DNA of 49,962 nucleotides from a virus, in IMG/VR virus record IMGVR_UViG_3300030102_006157, positions 1-49,962 of that record; one strand, given 5' to 3'. Below the pieces are notes generated by a model. The model was not told the origin of the DNA and did not search any database. It saw only the letters and a list, made by a program, of their open reading frames with translations. Made by a program: the position numbers and the translations under genes. Below are positions 31,949 through 38,165 of the stretch, in pieces (the first letter of the stretch is position 1; each line of letters starts with the position of its first letter).

Positions 31949-33092
31949 GAGTTTACGCCAAAGTAAATGGTTTTGTCCTGAGCCTTTTTCTAATATATTT
32001 ATAACTACAGATGGAGCTGCTGCTCCGTGTTGTGTCTCTGGTCATTGGCCTTTGAAAGAGCATCAGACTCATAATATAAAAGATTGGAGTAAAGTTCAAA
32101 ATAGTAAATATTTTAAAGGATTAAGAGAAGATTTATCAAAGGGTGCCGGTGATTTTATATCTAATTATTGTAGTTGGTGTTATAAAAATGAAGAAGCCGG
32201 TAGAAAGTCGCATCGTCAAAATTATGTAGAAAGATTAACAGATGAAGAATGGGATTTATTAGATAAAGCTTATTTAGACAAAAATAATTATAAACCGCCT
32301 ATCATTAAATCTATGCAAATTAAAGCATTGGCAGGAAACTATTGTAATTTATCTTGTCAAATGTGTTTAGCTTCAGAGTCATCAGGTTTAGCATTAGAAA
32401 ATCGTAAATTGGGAATTAAAGATAATCACCCTTTAGATAGACCTGCAAAATATCTTTTTCCGTGGGATCAAAATGGATTAGAAGAATATTTAAGAAAAAC
32501 GCAAATATTAAAATTAGTTGGTGGTGAAACTCTAGCTATTAAAGCAAACTATGATATTTTAAAAACGTGCATTGATAAAAAAATATCAGATAATATAAGC
32601 GTTGAAATTATAACAAATGCAACTATTTTTCCAAAGTTTGATAACTATGATATATTTGATTACATTCCATTTTTTAAAAATTTTAATATAACATGTAGCG
32701 TAGAAATATGGGGAGAAGAAAATGACTATATTCGTTATCCAAGTAAATGGGAAGAAACTGAAAAAAACATTTATAGATTAAATGAAACAAATGCAAATGT
32801 CGCAGTAGCTTCTACGGTCAATGCTTTGAATATCGGTTATTTAAATAAAATGAAATTTCCGAGATATAGTTTTATGTCGGTAGTATCTGCAGATAATCCT
32901 TTTAGTATTACATCTATTCCGCCAGATATTAGACAAAATCTAAATATATTACCTGAACATAAAGAATTATTAAATGTGTTTAAATATGATAAAAATAATA
33001 TGGATAAGATGTTAGAAGTTATCCGTAAAAGAGATCAGTTTAGAGGTACTAAACTTACTGATGTATTTCCTGAGTGGGATCGTTACTACTAA
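31947..33092 (+). CDS. Twitch/SPASM-type radical SAM protein (plus strand)
   Basis: The 381-aa protein is on the opposite strand to the rest of the island. It begins CPEPFSNIFITTDGAAAPCC (C10, C28, C29) with CSWCYKNE (C75, C78), an N-terminal cysteine-rich region like the auxiliary-cluster SPASM/twitch elements but placed ahead of the core. The radical core is NYCNLSCQMC (C133, C137, C140), followed by LKLVGGETL, a GGE motif. Such enzymes often modify peptides. Only a weak ribosome-binding site (GAGA) precedes the ATG. Its end overlaps the convergent gene by 38 bases. Confidence 0.85.
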   Translation: MSLRQSKWFCPEPFSNIFITTDGAAAPCCVSGHWPLKEHQTHNIKDWSKVQNSKYFKGLREDLSKGAGDFISNYCSWCYKNEEAGRKSHRQNYVERLTDEEWDLLDKAYLDKNNYKPPIIKSMQIKALAGNYCNLSCQMCLASESSGLALENRKLGIKDNHPLDRPAKYLFPWDQNGLEEYLRKTQILKLVGGETLAIKANYDILKTCIDKKISDNISVEIITNATIFPKFDNYDIFDYIPFFKNFNITCSVEIWGEENDYIRYPSKWEETEKNIYRLNETNANVAVASTVNALNIGYLNKMKFPRYSFMSVVSADNPFSITSIPPDIRQNLNILPEHKELLNVFKYDKNNMDKMLEVIRKRDQFRGTKLTDVFPEWDRYY

Positions 33093-33573
33093 GTATTTGC
33101 AATAATCTTATATGAGTAAGACTTGCATTAACTAAATAATGTTCTGTCATCCATTTCCAACAAATAGCGTCACCTTGTTTCCAATTAGTAATTACTTCAT
33201 CTTCAACTCCAAATACTTGACCGCATTTCCAATCTTCTAAAAATATTAAATTTTGCCATAAAGTTTCTAAATTATATTTTTTTCGATAAGGCTCTAATTC
33301 ATCCACGTGTATTGGTAACATATTACCAGGACCTTGATCAATTAACATACATTGTGCATGTTTCCAAGGACCATTAGGTGGATTATCACAATCTGCAACT
33401 CTAAATCTAATATTATGTGTTGTATATCCAGCTTTTTGATATCTTTTATACTTGTGTTCGGTTTCTTTAGCTAACTCCATTCCGCATAATGAATGCTGTA
33501 ACATTTTTAAATTTAATTCATCATGCCATTCTGGATTAACTTCAAAGTTTCCATAACGTATAATCTTATTCAT
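33055..33573 (-). CDS. Possible 2-oxoglutarate/Fe(II)-type oxygenase (172 aa)
   Basis: From the ATG at 33573 (MNKIIRYGNFEV), the protein shows LPIHVDELEPY (H89-V-D91) as an HxD motif, a distal H145 in MTEHYLVN and R156 in LTHIRLLQI, with GPGNMLPI upstream and LEDWKCGQVFG in between. This is the beta-hydroxylase pattern again. It overlaps the plus-strand radical SAM gene at its 3' end by 38 bases, an unusual convergent overlap. Confidence 0.65.
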   Translation of the reverse strand: MNKIIRYGNFEVNPEWHDELNLKMLQHSLCGMELAKETEHKYKRYQKAGYTTHNIRFRVADCDNPPNGPWKHAQCMLIDQGPGNMLPIHVDELEPYRKKYNLETLWQNLIFLEDWKCGQVFGVEDEVITNWKQGDAICWKWMTEHYLVNASLTHIRLLQILSSNDPTQEIHQ

Positions 33574-34097
33574 CTTTCCTGCCACTCCGTTAATTCAATA
33601 CCTGTAATTTTAGGAACATCTTTAAATTGTAAAGTATTTCGTATAAAATAAAATTTTCTATAATCAAAAGACATTTCTGTATAGCCTTCTATATCGATAA
33701 AATAAATTTCTTTATTTTCTGTTATTACAAAATTTTTAAGTGTTACGTCTGTAAAACCCCAATCAGATTTTCTTTCTATCATACCTTTCCATATTTTTTC
33801 ATTAATATCTAAAGTTTTAATTTCTGCAGTCCTTAAATTATCTAATGTAATACCCTGAATATATTCTACTTCAAAATCTATTAACATATTTTGAGGGTTT
33901 TTATAAAAGTTAAACTTAGGAATTTTTATATCCCCGAATTCGTTTTTATCATTGCTAAGAGTTTTATATCGTGACCCAGCATAATCAAGAATTTCTAAAG
34001 TTGGATATTTTCTATAATATTTAATAGTAAGATTTTCTGCGTAATAAAATTTATCTCTTTTATAGCTATAAATTTCTAATTCTTTTTCTATAGTCAT
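33570..34097 (-). CDS. Kinase-like fold protein (175 aa)
   Basis: DWGFTDVTLKNFVIT (D117...N122) followed by IYFIDIEGY (D135, E137) resembles the catalytic loop and metal loop of a minimal protein/aminoglycoside kinase-like fold (D-x4-N and D-x-E). The N-lobe is short and a glycine-rich loop is not clear. It could phosphorylate a small molecule or protein in the island's pathway, or be a degenerate pseudokinase. Confidence 0.55.
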   Translation of the reverse strand: MTIEKELEIYSYKRDKFYYAENLTIKYYRKYPTLEILDYAGSRYKTLSNDKNEFGDIKIPKFNFYKNPQNMLIDFEVEYIQGITLDNLRTAEIKTLDINEKIWKGMIERKSDWGFTDVTLKNFVITENKEIYFIDIEGYTEMSFDYRKFYFIRNTLQFKDVPKITGIELTEWQER

Positions 34098-34711
34098 GGA
34101 CCTACTGATAGAAATATTCTATCTACTTCTCCTTTCTTTATTAAAACACGATGAGGCATATGTGTTCTTATAATTCTATAACCTTCATTACAAACCAAAT
34201 TAACTTTTTCTCCGTCTATAAATTCTAAAGCTTCTGGTTGTGAAAGTTGTAAAGCTTGATGATATCTCCATTCAAAAGCATCAGTATGATAAGGAAGATG
34301 TACACCAAATTTTGATGACATTGTATATAATACATTAAGATTTTTTTGTTTAAAATGATCTTCGCATTGTTGTATTATTAATTGTTGATCATTAATTCTA
34401 TGTTTTGTAAAAACTTTATATAATATAACAGATACAGGAATTTTATAAACCATATCATCAAATACTAATTGATATTTGTATATGCTAATATAATCTGATT
34501 CTATTATAGGAATATGACACAATTCTCTATGAGAAAGATGTGTATAATTTTTATAAGCATCAAATGGTTCTTGACATAAATGAAAATTAACACCGTCGTT
34601 AAAGTATAAATGATCTTTAATATGAGTTTTTAATAACTCTAATATGTCTTGCCCTAAATTTAAAGCTAATTCGTAATCAGCCGCAGCAGATAGTTTTTCA
34701 TAATTTTTCAT
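34094..34711 (-). CDS. Possible 2-oxoglutarate-type oxygenase (205 aa)
   Basis: The start is placed at the ATG at 34711 (MKNYEKLSAAAD) because the longer frame to 34744 would overlap the tmRNA pseudoknot. Near the C-terminus LPYHTDAFEWR (H142-T-D144), MPHRV (H187) and DRIFLSVG (R198) give a fourth HxD...H...R arrangement. A TATAAATA box (34716-34723) sits only 4 bases before the ATG, so its use as a promoter is doubtful. The first gene of the minus-strand island segment. Confidence 0.58.
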   Translation of the reverse strand: MKNYEKLSAAADYELALNLGQDILELLKTHIKDHLYFNDGVNFHLCQEPFDAYKNYTHLSHRELCHIPIIESDYISIYKYQLVFDDMVYKIPVSVILYKVFTKHRINDQQLIIQQCEDHFKQKNLNVLYTMSSKFGVHLPYHTDAFEWRYHQALQLSQPEALEFIDGEKVNLVCNEGYRIIRTHMPHRVLIKKGEVDRIFLSVGP

Positions 34712-34725
34712 GAAAGTATTTATAT

Positions 34726-35073
34726 GACCAGATTCTGTTCCCAAGCTCTGGTCAGGCTCGGTATAATTACGCTGCTTGTGCGTAATCTACGGGTGCAAAA
34801 TTATCGTTTGCATTTATTTTTTCGTAGACTCAATTACCTGTCGATCCTATTTCGCCCCCACAAAGATACACTAGCTGATTCTACCTATCAATCAGACGAT
34901 GTTAACCGGATGTGCATTCCCTTGTGCACCCTGCGGTGAAGCCGTTGTGTACGGTAGGTATTGCTCCATATTACAGTTGGGCTCCCAAGTTCATATGTCA
35001 AAACCTAGTGTATCTATGGTGGAGGCGACGGGTACCGCCCCCGTGTCCAGTATAACCTCTAACATCTACTATA
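34726..35073 (-). ncRNA. ssrA: Circularly permuted two-piece tmRNA gene
   Basis: In minus-strand order the 3' (acceptor) half comes first. It ends GCCTCCACCA at 35017, with CCA encoded and a 5-bp T stem ACGGG/CCCGT. A 157-base linker (34860-35016) follows, then the 5' half beginning GGGGGCGAAATAGGATCGACAGG-type at 34859; the 7-bp acceptor stem GGGGGCG/CGCCTCC pairs across. The linker carries an 11-bp perfect inverted repeat (34864-34874 with 35005-35015) that closes the stem next to the processing region. Downstream are the tag frame (34767-34811) and an H-type pseudoknot: CCGAGC/GCUUGG (34756-34761, 34741-34746) interlocked with GACCAGA/UCUGGUC (34747-34753, 34726-34732). This permuted form is established in Alphaproteobacteria. 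It rescues stalled ribosomes and tags peptides. Confidence 0.93.
34767..34811 (-). other. tmRNA tag reading frame: ANDNFAPVDYAQAA-stop
   Basis: Reading GCA AAC GAT AAT TTT GCA CCC GTA GAT TAC GCA CAA GCA GCG TAA gives 14 residues ending Ala-Ala and a TAA stop. Start Ala-Asn-Asp and end Ala-Ala are the usual tmRNA tag form; the terminal AA is what ClpXP-type proteases read. The frame lies between the acceptor stem 5' half and the downstream pseudoknot, as in other tmRNAs. Confidence 0.92.
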
Positions 35074-35079
35074 ATATTT

Positions 35080-35108
35080 ATTATATCATACTTTTGATAT
35101 AATGTAAA
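35080..35108 (-). promoter_or_regulatory. Sigma70 promoter of the tmRNA
   Basis: Minus strand TTTACA (35103-35108), 17 bases, TATAAT (35080-35085): a near-consensus promoter with a predicted start near 35073, just before the acceptor half. It lies just before the stop of the periplasmic protein gene, giving the tmRNA its own transcription unit. Confidence 0.82.
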
Positions 35109-35111
35109 CAG

Positions 35112-36134
35112 TTAATTTGGTTTTGCTGCATCTATACCTGGAAGATATTCGCTCATGCCAAGTAATTCACCATCTGTAAATTTTCCATCGAAAGGATCAA
35201 AGTCACCCATAGTAATTGCATCAACTAAATTTTTTGCTACTATTTGAACTGCTGGTGGCATATTCGTAAAAGGTGCCATTTCAACCATACCTGTGTCCAT
35301 ACCTCCCCAAGTATCTGCTGATTCCCAAGTACCGTTCAGAACTGCTCTTACTCTTTCAACATAATATGGACCCCATTGATCTATAATAGCTGTAAGTTGA
35401 GTATTAGGTGCAAACTTAATCATATCAGATGCTTGACCAAATGCTTTGATACCAGCTTTTTCTGCAACTTGTAATGCTGCAGTAGAATCTGTATGTTGTG
35501 TAATAATATCTGCGCCTTGTTGAATTAATACTTCGGCAGCATCACTTTCTTTTGCGGGATCATACCAAGTATTAACCCATACAACATCAATATCAAAATC
35601 TGGATTTACTGAAGTAGCACCAAGATAAAAAGCGTTAATACCTCGAATAACTTCAGGAATTGGGAAAGAAGCGATATAACCTGCTTTTCCTTTTTCACTC
35701 ATCATTCCAGCAATAACACCTTGAATATATCTACCTTCATAAAATTTAGAAGAATATACAGCCATATTATCAGCAGTTTTATATCCAGTTGCGTGTTCAA
35801 ACTTTATATTCGGAAATTTCTTTGCAACATTTAACATTTGTTCCATGTACCCAAAAGAAGTAGCAAATATCATGTCGACGCCGTTCATAGCCATTTGCGT
35901 CATAACTCTTTCAGCATCAGGTCCATATTTTACACTTTCGACATAAGTCGTTGTAACGTCATCACCAAATTCTTTTTCAATTGCTTTACGCCCTTCGTCA
36001 TGCATGTATGTCCAACCATGATCACCTGTCGGTCCGACATAAATAAAGCCGACTTGAAGTTTGTCAGCTGATACGGTAGTAACTAAAAATAGCGGCATTA
36101 ATAGGACAGCCAGTCCTTTTATGAATGATCTCAT
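35112..36134 (-). CDS. Periplasmic BMP-family substrate-binding protein
   Basis: From the ATG at 36134 (ribosome-binding site GGAAA, 8 bases before) the protein has a Sec signal peptide MRSFIKGLAVLLMPLFLVTT...VSA, with cleavage near residue 23 and no lipobox Cys. A mature BMP/PnrA-type binding fold follows: VGFIYVGPTGDHGWTY, a central FATSFGYMEQM and NTWYDPAKESDAAE. BMP proteins bind nucleosides or related ligands for ABC transport. No permease or ATPase is seen in the window, so it would serve host transporters or act alone. The longer frame to 36197 is rejected because it buries the signal peptide. Confidence 0.86.
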   Translation of the reverse strand: MRSFIKGLAVLLMPLFLVTTVSADKLQVGFIYVGPTGDHGWTYMHDEGRKAIEKEFGDDVTTTYVESVKYGPDAERVMTQMAMNGVDMIFATSFGYMEQMLNVAKKFPNIKFEHATGYKTADNMAVYSSKFYEGRYIQGVIAGMMSEKGKAGYIASFPIPEVIRGINAFYLGATSVNPDFDIDVVWVNTWYDPAKESDAAEVLIQQGADIITQHTDSTAALQVAEKAGIKAFGQASDMIKFAPNTQLTAIIDQWGPYYVERVRAVLNGTWESADTWGGMDTGMVEMAPFTNMPPAVQIVAKNLVDAITMGDFDPFDGKFTDGELLGMSEYLPGIDAAKPN

Positions 36135-36179
36135 AAACAGATTTCCTTTCGATGTTTTGATTGTTGTTAAATAATTATA

Positions 36180-36187
36180 TATAAATA
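36180..36187 (+). promoter_or_regulatory. Late-promoter-like TATAAATA for the plus-strand gene at 36260
   Basis: TATAAATA is read on the plus strand 73 bases upstream of the ATG of the 170-aa gene, which has a strong AGGAGA ribosome-binding site. It fits the T4 late promoter box and would explain expression of the only rightward gene in this area. Confidence 0.55.
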
Positions 36188-36191
36188 CTAT

Positions 36192-36197
36192 TGTCAA
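36192..36197 (-). promoter_or_regulatory. Possible TTGACA -35 for the BMP gene
   Basis: Minus-strand TTGACA is followed by an AT-rich run; TATAAT follows after only 12 bases and the best 17-base match is TTATTT, so the -10 is ambiguous. Listed because no other promoter precedes the gene closely. Confidence 0.35.
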
Positions 36198-36259
36198 TAT
36201 ATTATTCTCCCATTATGTTTATTTTTTGAAATGAATTAAAAAATTCATAGGAGAAATTT

Positions 36260-36772
36260 ATGGATCCAGTATCCGCAGTCGCTATAGCTGGTGCCGCGTT
36301 TAGCGCCATCAAGAAAGGCTTTGCTTTCGGTCGAGACATGGAGAGTATGTCTAAAGATCTCGGTCGATGGATGGGCGCTATGAGCGATATTAAAAAATGT
36401 GAAGAACAGGCAAACAAGCCTCCATTATTTAAAAAACTTTTTTTCGCTGGTTCAGTTGAAGAAGAAGCACTGAACACTTTTATGGCTAAAAAGAAAGCCG
36501 AAGATATGAGAGAAGAGTTAAAAAGATTAATCATGTTTACTCGTGGTCAAAGTGCGTGGAACGAACTATTAAAAACAGAAGCAGATATTAGAAAGAAACG
36601 ACAAGAAGCTATATACGCACAAGAAGAATTCCGTCAAAAAATTATTGACGGAATTTTAATTATTATAGCTTCAAGTATAATGATATTAGGTGTATCATTT
36701 ATAGTTTATCTTATTGGTATTAACCAAGGATTATGGCAACCAATCGATTGGTGGAAATTAATCGGTGGATAA
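36260..36772 (+). CDS. Plus-strand membrane-anchored phage protein (170 aa)
   Basis: The start MDPVSAVAIAGAAFSAIKKGF is a hydrophobic/amphipathic helix. A long charged helical region with coiled-coil character (residues 60-125) follows, then a transmembrane segment (about 128-150) and a short WQPIDWWKLIGG tail. This layout is typical of phage internal or membrane-associated proteins, but no family is recognised. The strong ribosome-binding site TAGGAGAAA and a late box support late expression. It overlaps the convergent DUF3310-like gene by 15 bases. Confidence 0.7.
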   Translation: MDPVSAVAIAGAAFSAIKKGFAFGRDMESMSKDLGRWMGAMSDIKKCEEQANKPPLFKKLFFAGSVEEEALNTFMAKKKAEDMREELKRLIMFTRGQSAWNELLKTEADIRKKRQEAIYAQEEFRQKIIDGILIIIASSIMILGVSFIVYLIGINQGLWQPIDWWKLIGG

Positions 36773-37090
36773 TAAATCCTTTATATAGGTTTGGCCATAC
36801 GCATTCTTTTGACCAGCAGATTTTTGATCATGCACGTGAAGTTGAATAATTGCATAATGAAGTATTTTCATTAAATCTTTTCTTGCTTCTTCGTGCGAAC
36901 CTTTTTTTCCATAACGTTGTGCATATTTTAAAATATTTCCAATACAAAATCCTGTACCGTGTCCACCGTCAACGATAAATTCTGCTGCTTGAAATTTTTC
37001 TTTAGAATAGTGACTGCTATACGTTGAATCAATATGTGTAGCTAAGTCTCTTATACTTTTATCTTCATTAAATTTATAATCTATTTTCAT
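36758..37090 (-). CDS. DUF3310-like conserved phage protein (110 aa)
   Basis: FCIGNILKYAQRYGKKGSHEEARKDL-type core (about residues 48-73) matches the phage DUF3310 domain, with its F-C-x-G-N-x-x-K-Y-x-x-R-x-G-x-K. The N-terminal SKEKFQAAEFIVDGGHGTG is the phage extension. The function is unknown; the family is usually early or middle. It ends the operon from promoter copy 4. Confidence 0.75.
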   Translation of the reverse strand: MKIDYKFNEDKSIRDLATHIDSTYSSHYSKEKFQAAEFIVDGGHGTGFCIGNILKYAQRYGKKGSHEEARKDLMKILHYAIIQLHVHDQKSAGQKNAYGQTYIKDLLSTD

Positions 37091-37350
37091 TTATTTTCCT
37101 TGTACCAAAGTTCGGCAGCATCCATAATCATATTAGTATACTTTATTCTATAACCAGTACCAGCTTTTAAATCATCGATGTTGACTAATTTTTTATGCGG
37201 ATGAGTAATCTCATTCCATTTTTCAATAAGTTTTTCACAAAGATTATCAAATTGAAAATCAGTTAATACTGATTTATCTTTTTCATAATAAAGATATGAT
37301 GACATCAAAAAGTATGCCATCATTCTATTTGGAGATAAATTTTCTATCAT
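37087..37350 (-). CDS. Conserved small phage protein (87 aa)
   Basis: Starting at the ATG at 37350 (MIENLSPNRMMAYFLMSSYLYYEKD), it is helical with a conserved YLYYEKDKSVLTDFQFDNLC that resembles the start of ligase-associated helical modules. A function is not assigned. It overlaps neighbours by 4 bases at each end. Confidence 0.65.
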   Translation of the reverse strand: MIENLSPNRMMAYFLMSSYLYYEKDKSVLTDFQFDNLCEKLIEKWNEITHPHKKLVNIDDLKAGTGYRIKYTNMIMDAAELWYKENK

Positions 37351-37619
37351 CCCCAATTCTTTCTATCAGTTTCATTTTCATAGCCAAAAGTATATTGAGC
37401 AATTTGAAGCGGATCCATTTGTTCAGCTTCGATTTTGATACCATTATTAGTACCCATCGGCCAATAATGTGGATCATAAGGTCGACCGTAGTAGCGATCT
37501 GCACTACCACGATCTAGAGGAGAACCGTGTTCAGCTTTTGCTCTTAAGTCATGAAAACATTTTTTAGGATCAAACATGTCAGACTCCAATAATTCTCTTA
37601 CTTCTGCTGGTATATTCAT
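37347..37619 (-). CDS. Conserved small phage protein (SPLDRGSADRYYGRP family, 90 aa)
   Basis: The core HGSPLDRGSADRYYGRPYDP and a following HYWPMGTNNG are a conserved run I recognise from phage proteins of unknown function. C-terminal YTFGYENETDRKNWG. It shares a TAATG junction with the small membrane gene upstream. Confidence 0.7.
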   Translation of the reverse strand: MNIPAEVRELLESDMFDPKKCFHDLRAKAEHGSPLDRGSADRYYGRPYDPHYWPMGTNNGIKIEAEQMDPLQIAQYTFGYENETDRKNWG

Positions 37620-37741
37620 TATATATTACTCCCCATATATTGTATTATTGACCACCAAGTATATTGTGATCCTTGTCCAAAATCTATCCAACCTAAGGCA
37701 AAAGCCATAAGGACTAAACAACCTAATAAATCTCTAAGCAT
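37619..37741 (-). CDS. Tiny membrane protein (40 aa)
   Basis: ATG at 37741 gives MLRDLLGCLVLMAFALGWID followed by FGQGSQYTWWSIIQYMGSNI and TAA at 37619-37621. A single hydrophobic helix at the N-terminus could be an uncleaved anchor. The start overlaps the upstream gene's TAG by 3 bases and the stop overlaps the next ATG, so it is translationally packed in the operon. Confidence 0.6.
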   Translation of the reverse strand: MLRDLLGCLVLMAFALGWIDFGQGSQYTWWSIIQYMGSNI

Positions 37742-37934
37742 GTCCTTGACCCGCAACTTCAAATACGAAATCATGTACATTGTGCTTATTTAAACCAGTC
37801 ATTTCAAGGTTTGGAACTTTTAAAATTTTTTCAACTGCGGTGTCAATACTAATATGACCATCACCTAACGTTGTAATAATATCGTCTACTGCGATTTCAG
37901 CTTGATTTTCTGCTAATCTTTTAGTAGCTGCCAT
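37734..37934 (-). CDS. Small hypothetical protein, first gene of promoter-copy-4 operon (66 aa)
   Basis: MAATKRLAENQAEIAVDDII... is a soluble helical/beta protein with the pattern TTLGDGHISIDTAVEKILKVPN. It is led by the ACTATAACTAATGAGGAG leader also found, nearly identical, at promoter copy 2. The function is unknown. Confidence 0.65.
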   Translation of the reverse strand: MAATKRLAENQAEIAVDDIITTLGDGHISIDTAVEKILKVPNLEMTGLNKHNVHDFVFEVAGQGHA

Positions 37935-37962
37935 AATTTATCTCCTCATTAGTTATAGTATT

Positions 37963-37993
37963 AATATAATGCTTTTTTCAGAAATGTAAACCC
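37963..37993 (-). promoter_or_regulatory. Promoter, GGGTTTACA class (copy 4)
   Basis: Minus strand GGG (37991-37993), TTTACA (37985-37990), 16-base spacer, TATATT (37963-37968), then the shared leader ACTATAACTAATGAGGAG. Transcribes the five small genes down to 36758. Confidence 0.76.
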
Positions 37994-38026
37994 CTAAAAT
38001 CCACTTTTTTTAAATTAATTTAATAT

Positions 38027-38044
38027 TGTTACATATATGTTACA
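38027..38044. promoter_or_regulatory. Direct TGTTACA repeats upstream of promoter copy 4
   Basis: TGTTACA occurs at 38027-38033 and again at 38038-38044, on the plus strand, starting 33 bases upstream of the -35 and just next to the tRNA 3' end. It corresponds in position to the repeats at copies 1 and 3, although here they are direct rather than inverted. Confidence 0.5.
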
Positions 38045-38046
38045 TA

Positions 38047-38159
38047 TGGCTCTGGGAGAAGGATTCGAACCTTCACGCTAGATAAATAACTTTTTACACT
38101 AATTATTATCTAACAACCAATAAACAGTTGATCGCGTCTACCAATTCCGCCACCCCAGA
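38047..38159 (-). tRNA. Unusual tRNA with GUU anticodon and extra-long variable arm
   Basis: The folded 113-nt gene with encoded CCA: acceptor TCTGGGG/TCCCAGA with G73; D arm GCG(GAATTGGTAGA)CGC as in Leu tRNAs; anticodon stem ATCAA/TTGGT with loop CTGTTTA, i.e. anticodon GTT (Asn); T arm GAAGG-TTCGAAT-CCTTC. The variable region is about 41 nt with an 8-bp stem (TTAGATAA/TTATCTAG), whereas Asn tRNAs have 4-5 nt. U1-A72, G73 and GUU are Asn identity elements, while Leu tRNAs need A73. U37 is odd, since a purine is usual. It is a functional tRNA or a decaying one; a reading with a shifted loop would give UUA. It starts 6 bases after the stop of the synthetase-core gene. Confidence 0.82.
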
Positions 38160-38165
38160 ATAATT

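Noticed and set aside
34094-34744. Start of the oxygenase-like gene at 34744
   Set aside because: That start lies inside the tmRNA pseudoknot; the ATG at 34711 removes this conflict.
35112-36197. Long start for the BMP-family protein at 36197
   Set aside because: It puts 21 extra residues in front of a good signal peptide; the ATG at 36134 has a ribosome-binding site.
38047-38159. Calling the tRNA a Leu tRNA
   Set aside because: The D arm and long variable arm look Leu-like, but G73 and the GUU anticodon in the canonical register do not suit leucyl-tRNA synthetase recognition.
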